Shown here piece by piece: positions 48,601 through 63,026 of a DNA stretch of 64,000 nucleotides (position 1 is its first letter; every line of letters starts with the position of its first letter). The position numbers and the translations under genes were made by a program. A model generated the notes under the pieces. That model searched no databases. It was not told the DNA's origin and saw nothing but the letters and a program-made list of their open reading frames with translations. Origin of the DNA: Callipepla californica brunnescens (taxonomy: Eukaryota; Chordata; Aves; Galliformes; Odontophoridae); assembly GCA_023055505.1 (NCBI GenBank), contig JALIRH010000122.1:372001-436000 (forward strand). Direction: 5' to 3'.

Positions 48601-49364
48601 AGTTGGTTGATTCTGTGGAAGGAGAAACTTGGCACCGCTGCCAATTACATGGCTGCACTGTGTGGTGCAGGCAATGGAGATTAAGAATTTCCTGGCTGAA
48701 CTCAGTGTGAAAGCCAAAATTAAGGCCAAGTAGCTCCCATAGTCCACAGAGCATCTTGAGAACCCATGAAATACAAGATAATTGGAGGCTGCAGAAAATG
48801 TGGTAATTGAACTAGCAGTTCTGTGAGTGGAGGATGATAGCAGAAACTGGGAATAGAGAACTTGAAATTAAGGGAGTGGCATCTGGCATTGCAGCAATTG
48901 CGCGTGCTTAGGTTATAGTCAACCTACTCTTAACTGTGCAAAGATGACAGTGCCAAACATCAATTTTTCTTTGCTGTGGATTCTGTGTAAATCTTGTTTT
49001 GATATAGCTCTGAAATAAGTATATTTTATCTAAAACTGCAGCATAAATACAGAGGGAAAAGGGAGTTAAAAGATGCCAGGTAACACAACTTACGTTTGTG
49101 AGAGGACTGTGTTTTCAGCATTTCTTTCCTTTATTTCCTTCCTATTTATTTGAGTACTTCTTCCCCATCTTGGAGACTATAGGGATTAATCATAATGCAT
49201 TACCTAAAATAATAGATAATCAGATTTCGTGTTTATTTAAGCATTGGGTCATTTTTCTGTAGGGGAACACCTGCAGTTTACACAGAGCTGATGAGGATTA
49301 GAGTCTGTTATGTAACTACCACGTTAATTTGTCTCTTAGCTAACAGATTCACACAACAATTTTG

Positions 49365-49665
49365 ATGAGGGGGACCTCTGAAACTCAGCTGGTCTAATGT
49401 CCCACTTGAGGTTCTACCAGTTTGCAAGTTGGCTTCAACATACAGATCCATCAGCATGCTCAAGACCTTGTCCAGTTGAGTTCTGAGTATCTCTATGGAT
49501 GGGGATTCCCCAGCTTGTTGGGATTCCCATGGCTGATGAACTCTCACTGTGAACTTTTTTTCTCTGTGTGGCAGTTGACAGTATAAAGATGTTCCCACTC
49601 CTTCTGTTGTGATGATTTAACCAAGTCAGCTCTCAGCCTCTCCTCCTGTGTGCTGTGGAAGCCCC
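49365..49665 (-). mobile_element. Old, diverged CR1 fragment
   Basis: The plus strand keeps the outline of a reverse-complemented CR1 3' region (AGTATCTCTATGGATGGGGA, ACTCTCACTGTGAACTTTTT) but with many changes. The edges are approximate. Confidence 0.55.
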
Positions 49666-51717
49666 TGACTGTCTTGGCAGCCTTGCTAGGCTTTTTGAGT
49701 ACACATTTGGTTTTTGAAAGCCTAACATAATTAAGGCTTTTATTTTTACTCTGGACTGTTCACTCAGGTTGATATTTCCTTGGCATATTTAGCAAATGTT
49801 TTGGAGTTTTTTGTGCTATAGCTTTCTCAAATCCTGAAAGACTTAGGAATGGCCACACTTCAGGATCCATGATGTGAATGGAAATGTGTCGGACGAGCTG
49901 GCCCAGAAGCCATTATTTCTGGGAAGTTTTCACTTTGATGGGCTCCTAAATCTAACAGCCCTAATTTGAGTCAGATTGATTAGCTACTCATGATTAACTA
50001 ATGCTTCATATTGTTAATGATCAGAGCTAATCACTGGAAACTAAGGAAGGAAAATGCACTTAATCCATTATTCCAGTTGTTGTTGTGATGGACAGCTGTC
50101 ATAGGAATGAATGCTCTTCTTCTGGCAAATGCATCAGACAAGCACCATAATTTCCATTTTTCCCAGCAATTTCCACAGCATGCTGTGTAGCCTTCAGCAA
50201 TGAATTACTCAATAAAAGGCTGTTGTCTTTGGAAGTTCATTTGAGGTGGTGCAATGGCACAAAAAAAAAAATCATAGGAGGCTACAGTTTCGTACTGAGA
50301 AAAGCCCTACAAGAAATAGGGAAGAGAGATACATTCTGCTACTTGATGTCAGTGCATGATCACTCTTAAAACTACGCAGAATTTTTTTTTTCCTTGCCCA
50401 GGAGGCTTCTGGGCAGAGGCAATTAGGCCATCTTCCCGTGTGTTCCTTGCTGTCAAGGTGTTATTGATGGTGCCAGTTGACAGAAGAAGTAGGTCAGTAC
50501 CAATGAGGATACTTCCCAAATTTCCTTGCCAGTGATACATGCCTTTCCATGCAGAAGAGACTGCTCTTGTGTAACAAAATAATGGTTTTAGACCTCATAT
50601 AATTTTGGACAGTTTACAGACAGGGGCTCTTTGCTTTTCAAGGCACTTAAGTGCATTCTTGCTGTAATTAGCAGAAATGGTCTTGTTGAGGTCATCTTCT
50701 CCTTTGCCTGCATTGAATGGTTGTGGAAGTATTTAAAATCTCAACTTTTGCCAAATTGGACTCCACTCACTGGTTTCTGCTTTCCTTCAGAGCTATTTCA
50801 GTCTAGAAACAGTGAGCAGGTTGTTTTTTTCCCTCTGGACTTACGCCAGCAGAGGAGGCAGCTATATCAAATATCTCGTTCCTAACTTTGGCATCTATGG
50901 TCAGAATTCCCTCTTGGCTTTCTACAAGAGTGAGCCTAACATGACATGTTCTGTGCATACTTCTTTGCTCTGAATTCTTACTTTTTTTTGTTAATCTGAG
51001 CAGTTTCTTTGATAACACAGTCTATTAGAAAGTGAAATTGAGATCCAAATAGAAATCTGTTTAATTTTCTACAGTTTAATTTTTCTTAAACTGAGCAGAC
51101 TGCTGTGGAATATCACTAAGTATTTGTTTATGTCTGGAAGATGTCTTGAAATTTCCTCAGTCTATAAGCTCACAAATGTTTATTTCCATTTTGAAATAAT
51201 GAGATGGTGTTATAATAATTAGTACATTTGGCTTAGCATAGGCACTTAATAGTATTTTAAATCTTAAATCCATTTGCATTAATTGTAATAAATCACTCAT
51301 TTAAATTAGACATAGCTTTAAATAGAAGGAGTGCACTCCAGGGGTTTTGAAAGCTGCTGAATGGAAAAATGCTGCTGAAGCTGAATGACATTTCACAGCC
51401 AGTAGTAGAAATGTGCCAATGGGTATCCTGTAACTTTAGAAAACCAAGATCTTGCACAGTGCAGCCAATGAGATGGTTTACAGACACTGAATGCCTAACC
51501 CTTAAAATGCACCTGCTTGTGTGATGTTCGTTATAAATCTTCTGTATACGTGTCTTTTAGAAGACCCAGCTAAGTAAAAATATGATTAGATTATAACTGA
51601 TGGTCCAATCAAAAACTTTGGAGTGCAATTTGAAGTATATTAGAATGATATGGACACTGCAGAATAGAACTAGTTTAGAAAATGTATTTTAGCACTGGAC
51701 ATATCTCCATTCTTGCA

Positions 51718-51740
51718 AATAAAAAAAAAAAAAAAAAAAA
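51718..51740 (+). repeat. Poly(A) run
   Basis: A long A homopolymer with one T is present. I could not identify an adjacent retroposed sequence that would explain it. Confidence 0.85.
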
Positions 51741-54700
51741 GGCAAATCAATGAAAATGCCCTGGGATGGAAATCTGGTTGAAAAGTAAAAATAGCGTCTT
51801 GAAGATGCCAGTGGTGAGTGACTTGCTCAAGGGCAGCTGTTGATCACAGTCTGAGCCTCTGTGACCACAGTGGAGGGACCTGTTACCAAAGCAACTACAA
51901 CGTACCACAAAATGCTGCATGATGCCCAACTAAGGTTTACGTGGGGTTTTGGGCTGTCCCAAAAAGGCTGCAAAGGTTTGTTTCTCATCTCTGGCTTCGC
52001 TGCTTTCTTTCTCCACACCTCTGTTATGTGAAATATCTCTTTGATATACAAAAGCACAAACATTAGGTAGTCACGATGCATTTTTGTGCTGCTTAGCTAT
52101 ATGCCTTCTGGTTATTTACTTGATGGGTATTATGGGATATTTACTGAAAGACAATGGCACTCTGGGAATTAGAGTCAAGCTAAATTATTAGTAGCTTAGT
52201 ATCTCATTATTCCTTTCTTCTGTGAGTCAGCACCATTTTCAGAGCACCATCTGGCACCATGCAGTCAGCATCCCCACATGTTACAGTCATTAATAACAAT
52301 TTGCTGATGCACATGTATTGGCAATCACCTAGCCTTGGGTGATGTGAGAAAAGGGTCCTGACAGCCATGGCAGAGGAGAGGCATCCTCCAAGCAGGTCCT
52401 CCTGCAGAAGCTGCCTTTGCTGAAGCTTTGTTTGGTAGTGTTGCTGAAACCTGGCAGCCAGTCCTGCCTGTCACAAGAGGTGCTGTGCCCCGGGATACCA
52501 GAAGTTCAGGATATTGAATGTTTGGACCTGCTGCACTGGGGAGATGTTGGCTTTGGTAATATCCAAGGCTTGCAATCCTGGGACAGCCTAAGATGAGGTG
52601 CCCCTGTGGCAGCTCCTCTGATTGTCCCCCATTTCTGTAGCCTTTCAGACCATTTTATTTTGATGCAGCATGAAATGGTGTTGTGAGAACATTGCTCTTA
52701 GTCCTTGGTTTACTGTCTCTTGAGTCTTGGCATTTTAGGGGCTGCTGATAAAATGGGACTGGGCACCAGCTTTCTTCCTGGAGTTCAGATGAAATGATCT
52801 TTTTGCTTTTTTGTCTGTGTTTTGATATAATCCATGACTCTGTCGTTCAGGCTGATGTAGGCAGCTCCTGAACATCTTGCCTGTGCTATGTTGAGCTCCA
52901 GCTGCTGTCTGGGAGGATTTTCTCTGGGAACAGTGTGCAGTGCATGTGGCAGAGTGCTTCCAGCCCATGGTCTCTTCTGCATGTGGTCTTTTGACTTCTT
53001 CTGGGTCTCTGAAGCCTATTCCCCACCTAGAGGGATGTCCCTACTACTGCTCCAGACCTCAGTTCCCATGCCTGGGCGAGGCAGTGGAAGGAAATCAGAT
53101 GCAAACAGCAAGACAAAAACTAGACCTGATTTTGAATTGGGCTTGTGCTTCTAATTGCATCGTAGAGGTATCTTAAGAAGCATTTTGCAGTTTTTCAATG
53201 GAAGCAGCAATGTGTTTGACAGTGTTTGCTACTGAAGTTAGGCATGCGTCTAACTTGTTATCTCTGGTAGCTTGTTATCACAGTGAGAATCCTTTTGGCT
53301 TATCAGAAGTGAGATAATAACAGCAGAAATCTCACAGAAGAACTGTTCTCTTAAGCAAACAAAGCTTTCAAACTTGAAACTAGACTGTAAAAACTTTCCA
53401 GTTCATATATATGCCTGGTACACTGTATCAGTAGTGTGTTTTCTGATTAATGTGCCTTATTTCATTGATTAGCATGAGTTATACCTGTTAATGTGAATGG
53501 AGTTGCAGCATAGTTAATACCTTGAAATTTGCAAGGTATTTGGTGAGCCTGACTTTACAAAAATGGCCTAATGGCAGTTTATGCCTTAGACAATTAATGC
53601 TATGCCATTCAACAACTAAAGTAGCATTAACGTATTGTGATAATCATTATTGCATTGCTCCAGGCAACCTTTCCTGTACTGAAATAAAACTGTAGATGCT
53701 TGCTTCGTTTTCATGTATAAAGACCTAAGATTCTCATGGATGTTAGAAAAATTAACACATTTTTAAACAAAATAATTAAAAATGAAAGTGGTTTATACAT
53801 TGACACAGTAGTTACTACAGAATGTCATTATACATTACATCTCTCTTCATATAGTCAGTCCTTACTTGTTGGATGTGATGCCTGAGATGATGAACAGTCG
53901 TCTTCTTTTCATGGACTGATTTTTTTAATAAATCTGTTTGTTTGATAGGTGTTAAGGAAGGAGCCACATTTGCTCTTTAACATGTAACTTTGAATGTACT
54001 TATTTGGTGTTGGGAGCTTTGTGTGACACAGATTTCATTTGTAGGGCTTTATTTTGTGTTGGAAAATCACTGTTAGAGTGTGGGGCTGTTCCTCGGGCTT
54101 ATAGTTTATCTATAAGACAGCAGGAAAAAAGTCATTTTGCTGAATATATATCTTTAGAGATCTATCACACCATCATCGGCCTTCAATGGCAAGCAATTAC
54201 GAGACTTCAAAAATGATTAACATGCAAGACTTATTTCTTTGTGGCTTCACTTATGAGAATGACAGAAATTTTAATGCCTGATCTTTCCCTGGTGTATTCT
54301 TTATCATTCAGTAAAAGCAGGAGTGGGAGAGGTAGATTATACAGGGTACAAGTCAAAGAGGGAGAAATATTTGCATAAGTGAAAAAATATGCAAGTAGCT
54401 CATTTTATTATTACAACTTCTTTGCCAATCTGAAGCCTTCTGCTAGGAATCTGTGCTCTTCTGTCTTCTCCTGGGTATCTTCCTCCTTAACTCTTCTAGG
54501 AAGGGATTTTTGACAGTTCGTCCTGCACTGGACTGAACAGTAAACTTGTAAGCGTGGCTAGAGCTGAGCTAGTCCTCAGTCATTGCTGCAGTCTCCAACA
54601 GAACTGCCCAGTTTATCTCTACAGATGACTTTTTCTTTTGTCTCTTTGCATCAGGTCTTTCTGATGCAGAATTATATTGCTTTTGTGATACCACTTAGTC

Positions 54701-55011
54701 AGATGAGGGACACTAATGAATACTGTGGAGGATTGGGAAAATACAAAGAAGTCCTTTGTTTTCTGATAGCGTTGGCACCTACATCACGTAAGCTTTGTCT
54801 GAATTACCTGCTACTGAAAAAGAACTACATTGTTTGCTCTAGTCATCTGTCAACACTCCTCTGGGGTCTACGTAGCACATCTAGTTACTAAAAGAAGGTA
54901 ACTAACAATGATAAATGTATTTGTCTCTTGTCAGATGTAGGCAGCTATGGGGAGGTTTGTACCTTCTCTGGTAGCTGGTCAGGACTCTATGAACTGAAAA
55001 AGTGAGGCTGA

Positions 55012-55120
55012 ATCAGGCCCTGGGCTACCTGATCTGGCTGTGGTGTCCCTGTTCAGTGCAGGGCAGTTGGACAAGATGGCCCTCAGAGGTCCCTTCCTAC
55101 TCTAAGTATTCTATGATTCT
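55012..55120 (+). mobile_element. CR1 3' end
   Basis: The sequence runs from GGCTACCTGATCTGGCTGTG through AGTTGGACAAGATGGCCCTC to an end TATTCTATGATTCT. This is the plus-strand CR1 terminus, moderately diverged. Confidence 0.8.
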
Positions 55121-56883
55121 AACTTTTTTTGGAGGCAGGCTCAGTCTTGGAAACTGCTCTGTGCCACGAGGCACCAAGTTGCAGTTTGCAACTGCCCTAA
55201 TGTTCCAAAGCTGGCCTTCATTTCCAGGTTTGGTTTGTAGAGCTGTTGTAAATTGTGTATCCTTTTGGAAGCTGCACCAATTGCCAATTTCTGGAGGACC
55301 AAAGGATAATGGCATCACAAACTCCTTCCTGGATAAACTAAATATATCGACCTCCTCACCTGTAAAATGTAAGGCACGTTTTCCAGCCTTTCACTCACCT
55401 GCAGGCTTTGACAGCTTGCAAAGGTCTGATGCTTTGGAGATGAGACTCTTCCTAAAATGGTCTACCCTATTGCTTTGGGGTATGTCAGGTGCTTGTGATT
55501 TGCCTGCTTGTGCACAGAACAATTTTTTTTTCCTATGTGTTTCAGGCTGTTCTGGTAAACTGTAAAATGTTAGATTTTAAATGATTGCCAGGCTTGACTC
55601 AAATCAATATGAGGGAAATGGAAATGTATTTCAGGATGTTTCTTTGCTGGTCAATCAAGAAGCATTGAAATCAGCATTGAAGAAGAAAAATGCAACAGTA
55701 GCAGATGCAATTACAGTGACTTGGCTCTCTAAATCACCTCCTGTGTTCAGGGGTAAAATGAAATTTAAAGTAACTTTTATTTTTTGTTTGTATTTCCCCT
55801 AAAAACTGGGGTTTAGATCTGAGATGAGAGAAATAGTAGGAGAAGAGTCTCAGAGCTGGTGTGAGCTTTTGCTGGTGTGGCCTTTATACTGATGAGGGAC
55901 ATCAGATGCTTTGTGATTAAAATTGCTGACATTTCTTGTTAATTACATTATAGCATGTGTGTATCCTAGGTGTGGCCTAGGTGTGGCCTATTCTTGAGGG
56001 GTTTGTCCCCATCATGACACTGGAAATGGAATTGCATGTTTTTATCCTTGCTTTGGGTGGAAAAGGTGGTGGGGTTGCCTGAAAAGTATACTGTTTGCCC
56101 TGGAAAACACAAAATGTGCATTGTTTTTCACAGATGTGTGACCTTGTAGAATATACACATTTCTAACCTTAAGCTTCTACTTTTCAGATGGCCTTCTCCA
56201 AAATGGTGACTGTCAAACTACAGAGATTTGGGGTGTTCTTGTAGCACTGGTAGATAGCGGTGGATCCAGGAAGTCCAGCCTGGCTTTGGGAAGATATTGG
56301 TGCTTGTGGAAGAAGCGGAGTGATGCTGGGGGCTGCTCAGACTTCAGCATAGGGTAAGGGGAACAGGAGCTGAGGCTGCTGATGGCAGTCAGCAGGGCTG
56401 CTTTCCTGTGATCAAAAACAACCCAAAAAACATGGACTATCTGCTGAAGAAACAGTGAGCATTAAGAAAGAGTTTAGAGAAGATAAAGGAGGATGTGCCC
56501 AGTTTCAATAAAGAAACTGTCATCAGTTAAAACACTGCAGAAAAATTGAGTATTCAGCTCTTGGGCTGAACTCAGAATGCTACAAATCAATGTGAAGAAG
56601 TTGTTGTACAGTATTAGATTGACCATAACACTTCTGCTTTTTACACATCCCTCTGTTCTCCTGCTGAAAAATGTATATCTTTGTTTCTATTGAGCTCTCA
56701 ATTTTCCTGCCCCTTCCACACTTTTCAAAGCCTCATGGTAGAATGCTGTGATACATTCTAGAAGCACCGCTGTGACTTCAGGGGAGCTGCTTGAATCAAG
56801 CGAGAATTGCAGAAATAGAAATTGGTTCCTTTTGCTGCAGAAAACAAACCAAAGGTAACAGGTCAAATGTCAGAGACAACCTT

Positions 56884-57216
56884 TGTATGGGAACTGTTGA
56901 ATCACGGCCTGAACCACTGATTGATCACCTGAGGCAAGCCCTGAGTCAGCTGCAGGGGCACAACTGAGTGTGATTGAAAGGGGTGGAGTTTGACTCCACC
57001 TCTCCCAAGACCCCATTTAAGGGCTGACCACCAGCAGGGAAGGATCTCTTGTTGGAGATCCCTCCCTGGTGGAGTTATTAGCGAGCCTCGACCATCATCA
57101 AAGTGAGCCACTCTCTTTTACTATTTGTTTGTATACCATCTACTTAAGCCTACCAAAAATATACCACCTTTCGCACTACTTCCTTGAGTGCTTTTCTTGG
57201 GGTTTTTTGCCCTACG
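56884..57216 (+). repeat. Solo LTR of the intronic ERV family (plus strand)
   Basis: This solo LTR begins TGTATGGGAACTGTTGAATC and ends GCCCTACG, with the usual terminal A mutated to G. It differs from the solo LTR at 45286-45618 at only about two positions and lies in the opposite orientation. The flanks ACCTT and ACCAT look like a 5-bp target duplication with one change. No internal retroviral sequence adjoins it. Confidence 0.93.
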
Positions 57217-60200
57217 ACCATCTTCTAGAATTATTTACTGAGGTGCTTCTTGTGGAAAAACAGATTTCCCGTGTGTACAGAAATCTGTTGAACAGGGTTT
57301 TGCTGTCAGTTTGGGGTCAGCACGTGGGATTTGTTTTGGACTGCTCTCATTTTAGATATTTAGGTATAGGATAGGTACATGGTAGTGAACGCATCACCAT
57401 CTGTGAGGAGCTGCCTAAATTTAGGGCAACAAATGTAAAGAATGAGTAATCTAATCCTGGAAGATTTTCATTTTCAGTATCAACATTGCTTTGACAGTAG
57501 TTTTGAAACAGGACACAGCTCAGACTACTTCTCCAAGGAGGGGCTGTTTAAAGGCTAGGGAGGAAAGGCACGCATCCTGAAGTCTGGCCAGACACCGCAC
57601 ACTCTTACCTAACCTTGATGGGCCGCTGTAGAAACTTAGTTCCATTCTTCCTAAATGATTTTGCAATCTTAAAAAACATTTTTTTAAGTTTTCTGAATGC
57701 AGTGCTCTCACAATGTGACGTTTATGTGGCATAGAACATATATGCTACCAGGTCATTGTAAATGAAAAAGATTGTATATTTGCAGCACTTATGTAAAATA
57801 TAACTGATGTGGAAGTACAGCAGCTTTTGTTTGTCTGTTGAGTTATGTGAAAGGCACATTGTGGTACCAACAGGGTTTCTTTCATCTGATGTGGAGCCCT
57901 ATCTGTAATGGCTTACTAAGTTTTATTACAGACGTTGACATTTCCAAGAAGTTCACTTGTAAGATTCACACTGTTGAGAAGAATGGACATAAGGTCCACA
58001 TTATGCCCTTAAAACAAAGTAGATTGAGCTAAATTCTCTTTGTTTATTAGTAAAACTTTTGGAAATGTGAATGGTGAGTGGTGTGTAGGCACAGGCACTG
58101 ATCAGCTGCAGGGACCAGGAAGAGTGCAATACATATATAGTTTTGAATGATAAAGATAAATGTGGCAGTGTATCTAAGGTTTGCATCGCCTCCAGTTCTT
58201 AAGCACAGCTAAAAAGCCTCTCAAAATGTTGGCTTAATTTTAAGTTTGGGTGTCAGCTGGACTAAACTGTAACGAACAGTGAATTCCAAGTAAAACATGT
58301 TACCTGAAGTTCACAGCTTTAGGTGTTGGATTCTCTCTGAAAAAGCAAGCTCCTCCCCAGGTAGTTCTGCTGAGATTTGTAATATAATTGCAATAATTTA
58401 AAGATCTGCCAAGTGGCACACCAGGGTATTTTACTGAGTACTCCTAGACATGGGTTTGCCTATCAGTTCACAAATGTTATTTGTCATAAAATGAAAGATT
58501 TCTAGATGAAGCAAAAATGAGTGAAAAGACTTTGTCTGTATGGTGAGTAAAATATTGCCCAGAGAATGTAAAAGCATTTTAATAGAGGCAGACTGAGAGA
58601 GGAGTGATAGCAGGAGCACTGCGTACAGCATAGGCAGACAGTCTTTGCGTGTACTACATTTATGGGCAGCATAGGGGCAGGCTTACTGATAAGCACCAGG
58701 TGCTTTTCTGTACTGGAGAGATTCAAAGATGCAGTAAATCCAATTTAGCTGAGTAGTTGAGTAAGGTTTACAATCACTTTGTGTCACAAAAGAGGAGTAA
58801 AGCAAGCAGACCTTATGCATGAATGTGGCCCACAAATGTCAAATAAATGAAGAGCGTGGGATAACTGTGCATCCCTCGAATTCTTTGTGCCATCCACATG
58901 CATTCAAGTTTCCAGATTTTGCATGCATAGCTTAGAGTCCAAATGGATGGATAAGTACACAACTGCTCACAGTGGAGGTGCAGATAGTATTTGTACCAGA
59001 GCGCAGAAGTTGTGGGCATTCTCTGCTCTGTTATTTCACCTTATTATTGAAGTGACTGCAAGCATTTTTTTAAATGCTTGAAAATTTGCAGTTGTTTCTG
59101 ACAGTGCTGTTGAGCTCTGCCTGTAAAGAGCATGCAAAATAATCACGCCACTATTCTTGTCCCCATAACTCACAATAAGGAGATTGGCAGCTTTTTTCTG
59201 CTGCTTCCTCTTGATAACTTGGCATTATTCTCAAAATCACGGCACTCCTCATGGCTCAAGCGTGCAGATTTTTGCTGTGATGTAACAGACTATTACAGCT
59301 GTTACCATCATTAGTTACCTTATTAAACTGGCTGAGGTACATCAAGCAATATCACAGGCTACAACAGCTGTAAATCTTTAATCTTATTGATAATATGCAG
59401 ACAACTACAACCCATAAACTGCTTAAAGGTTTGAGACAAAAGCAGAGCTGATGTTGCTGTCAGTTTTATCATATTTACGTAAATGTTTCCTTACTCATGG
59501 CAGAATAAAACCAATTAGTTAGAGGCTGTAAATGGGGCATATTAAGACTGCTTGTTAAGGGAGATGTCCTGTAACTGTTCTAGCTGACAATAAGGGATGT
59601 AAGATCTAAGGAGTCTGATGACTATGGTTTCATCTTCCAAACTCTGTTAGTAGGTTATACCTCTGGATTTGTGACAGGCCCCTTCAGCTGGCCAAACCTT
59701 TGAGTTGAAAGCACTTGGCCTCGCTTGTGAGCCTGACATCTGAAATCTGGGAAGGAAACTTCAACTCCAACGTGGTGTTAGAAAGCTGCATTTCTTTATT
59801 CTGTTATTATACATACAGGCAACTAGACAAGCAACTGCACCTGTTCAGGTTCTACATTTGGACAGTTCAGGCATACGTATACAGTACACTGGCATACAAA
59901 TTCATTATTTTTCAAGGACTCAGATATGTGCTAATGTTCCTTTGCCCACGTTCAGTAGTATCCAGGGTGGTCAAGTGCCCATCTACTTCTTCCCCATTTC
60001 CCACCATCAGCTTCATCGCTGAGGCCTTTGACTCATTTTCAGCCACTTCTCCCCAGTTTGGAAAATTTCCATTGCTTATTAGGCCATAGTGAGTAACTTT
60101 TAAAATCAGTATATATGGAACATGAGGAAGATGTCCTCGCATCTTTTGAGGCAAAAGATAAAAGTTCTGTATCATGTCCCCAGTGCAAAATTGAGGAAAA

Positions 60201-63026
60201 CAAGACCATTCACCCACTAAAGTTGAAATGGAAAGTTTTAAAACTATCACTCATGGATTCCTTTTGCTCATCCGATATACTGGTTCTTAAACTGATGTAC
60301 TAATCCCTGTTGTGAAACAAACCAACCCAAATCAAACCCTTCACAGAAGACTTAAAAGGATCTTGAGTTTAAAATCCTGATTTCATTAGATTACTCACTG
60401 GAATAAGTAACTTGCTAAAACAAACTATTAGATGAGACAGAGCAATATGATAGATGAATACCTAACTCTCCCCCTACCACAGTGCTCTTGCAGGTCTATC
60501 CCTGCTTCCAGGCTTGGGTTAAGTGGCTTTTGGAGTGGCAGCAAGCTCTAAAGCTCCTTGTCCAGCCTTTCCTTCCTGCAGTCCTGCCTCACCTGGCTTC
60601 CTGCTCCTCCTTACATCCATATCAACAACAAGAAAAAGAGTCACTTAATCAGAAAGGCTTTGCTTGCCCTGCTCTCATAAAAAGATCAGTTCAGGGTCCT
60701 CCAGGGCTCTTTACAGGTTTAATCTCTTATCTCTGTTGTCCCTTTAACTGAGGGCTGTCTGCTTTCTATCAGAGCAGGAGTTGTTTCCTTTTCATATAGG
60801 TTTAAACACACTTTGACTATAGCAGGACTAGTTGTAAAATGACTTGGTATTCCAGTGAGGTTTAAAAGTTTCTCCTCGTGCTTTGTTGGCCATATGACAT
60901 CTGTCAGTGAAGTCTGGGCTCTGCACTAGCCTTTACATTCCCTTAGTAGTATGGCAAAGCCTTAGATGAAATGGATTCCAAACTAGATAATTGGACATAG
61001 CACACTGTTATCTCTATAGTGACACATTTTACTGATGGGCTGGTGCTTTAAACTAGATCTTTTCCAACCTTAATTATTGTGTGATTCTTGAATGAGATCA
61101 TCCATGTTCCTGCTGGCTGCCATCAGATTTGAATCCAGAAGCCCTTTCTTTTACCCCGTAATGCCTAGATTTTACAGATACTTCCAAGTGCATCATCAAG
61201 TTAATGCTGAGAAGATGAACTGTAGCCACTGTCATATAATGTGATCACTTAATTTAAACTAAACTTGCTCTTGTGAAAAGCGTAGCAGAATATTTGGGAT
61301 TTGCTGTAGTCTAGGGGTATTCCTATATGCAATTACTGCAGAACAGCTCGCCCAGTTGCATGAAACTGCTTTCTACAGTTGAAGAGTTTCCACTGTATTG
61401 GTGCAGGTTGTTCCTGAAACTAAAGCCACCTTTTTAATAAGAGATGCTGTTTTCTTAACCCTTTTGTAAGTGGCATACTGTCTGGAAATAGACTCTAAAA
61501 AAACTGTGTGAATCATTTGCCAGAAAGCATAACCATGCCAAGGTTTGGTATTTTGTTTGGTATCCTGTAATGTGGTGCAGAAGCTGTGAGCCAAGTTTAT
61601 TAGTATTGTACTGATATGTAAATAAGAGCATCTGTAATGTGCTTAGTTATAATAGCTGCAAATCAAGTAGTGCTTTGGTTTCCTGCTTACTAATCAGGCT
61701 GGCTGTATTTAACTGGGTGCTTTTCAAGCTGCATTTTCCAGCTAGTCAATAGAAGTATGCTTATGATGGAAAATGCTACTACATCTGTAGTTAATTTAGC
61801 AGAAACAGACAAGCTAATCTATTTTAAAATCTTAGAAACTGTGCTGATCTCTTTTCCTGGGTTGAAACCAGCACACCTCAAACCCCTTAATTTTTCTGTT
61901 GTTTGTAGGAAGTGTCATCCTACTAAATTGCATGGTGAAAGGCGTGCAAAAAGCTCATGATGGTTGCTGGAGTCCAAATCTAAAACAATTTTTTAAAATT
62001 GCTTCCTGTCAAAGAATGATTTATTATTTTAATTTTCACTACAGCAGTAATGGTGGTAAAAAGAATCTTTCGAATAACTTTTTTCATCTGACATAACCTC
62101 ATTATGGCTTCAGAGTATTTACTTTGCCAAAACTACAACCACTATGCATGTCCTTTATCTGACAAGAGCTCTCCAGAGATCACTGACCTATGCTATCCTA
62201 ACCTCTTGCTTTCAATTATTTTACTCAATTTTGAAAGTCTAAAACCTCCCCTGGGGGAACGGTGTCAACTGAAACTGAAATTCAGGCTTGAGAGAGCAAC
62301 TCAAATATACCGTGATCCCACTGGCTAGTCCTAAACTGAAATCCAGGGCTGGAATACAGTGACGAGGGAGTACCAAATATACGCAGTTCAAAACAGTGTG
62401 AAGACACTGAGCTTTGGCTGAAGGTTCAGTTTACTATTTGTGTAATGGAATATAATTCCTAACAATTACCAAATGTAATCTCTTTCCAGTGTTGTCTCAT
62501 TATTTCCAGTGCTGAACTTTCTTCTCTTTGCTTTCTCACTTGACTGTCTTTCCCCAGTATTAGTGCTCATGTTCTGTGGATTGTGCTCACATTCCAGAGC
62601 AGCCCAGATGGAAATTTCATGGCCAGTGTGGGTTCCTCCATGACAAATTCTGTTTTCCCATTTATTTTTTTTTTTTTTATATCTATAAGTACTACTGTCA
62701 CCATTACAAGGTCAAGCTAGCTAATTTTCTTCACTGGAGAAATTCATTTCTCTCTCTCTCTTTCTGCCATGCCTATAAAGAGTGTGTGAAAGTGTCCTGA
62801 GCTTGCCCCCATCCTTTCCCAGTTTCTACTCCCTAATTTGAGCTTATTTCTTGCTTGGATTGAAGGCTTTTGGGGAAAAAAGTTCCTGGTTTGTTCAGTT
62901 GTGACAGAAGGCAGAACAAAGTTACCCATAATGAGGTGCTTCAGCTATAAGATGTTAGAAATGTAATAATTACACTAGTAATGCTGATATTGATTATAGT
63001 AATGCACACTAATGATAATTCACTGG
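57217..63026. other. Intergenic DNA
   Basis: No recognisable gene is present. It contains a degenerate CR1 tail near 61.05 kb, a T run near 62.67 kb and a short TCTCTC run near 62.75 kb. Confidence 0.6.
61030..61092 (+). mobile_element. Degenerate CR1 3' tail
   Basis: CTAGATCTTTTCCAACCTTA followed by TTATTGTGTGATTCTTG matches the usual CR1 end in outline. It is short and old. Confidence 0.6.

Larger units (their letters stand above)
45619..56883. other. Intergenic DNA between two inverted solo LTRs
   Basis: This AT-rich 11.3-kb stretch has no recognisable host gene. It contains an old CR1 near 49.4-49.7 kb, a CR1 3' end near 55.1 kb and a poly(A) run near 51.7 kb. A 216-codon open frame at 47820-48470 begins at TTG, has no recognisable domain and is probably fortuitous. 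Confidence 0.65.

Noticed and set aside
62747..62765. TCTCTC run as a regulatory element
   Set aside because: It is a short simple repeat with no supporting context.
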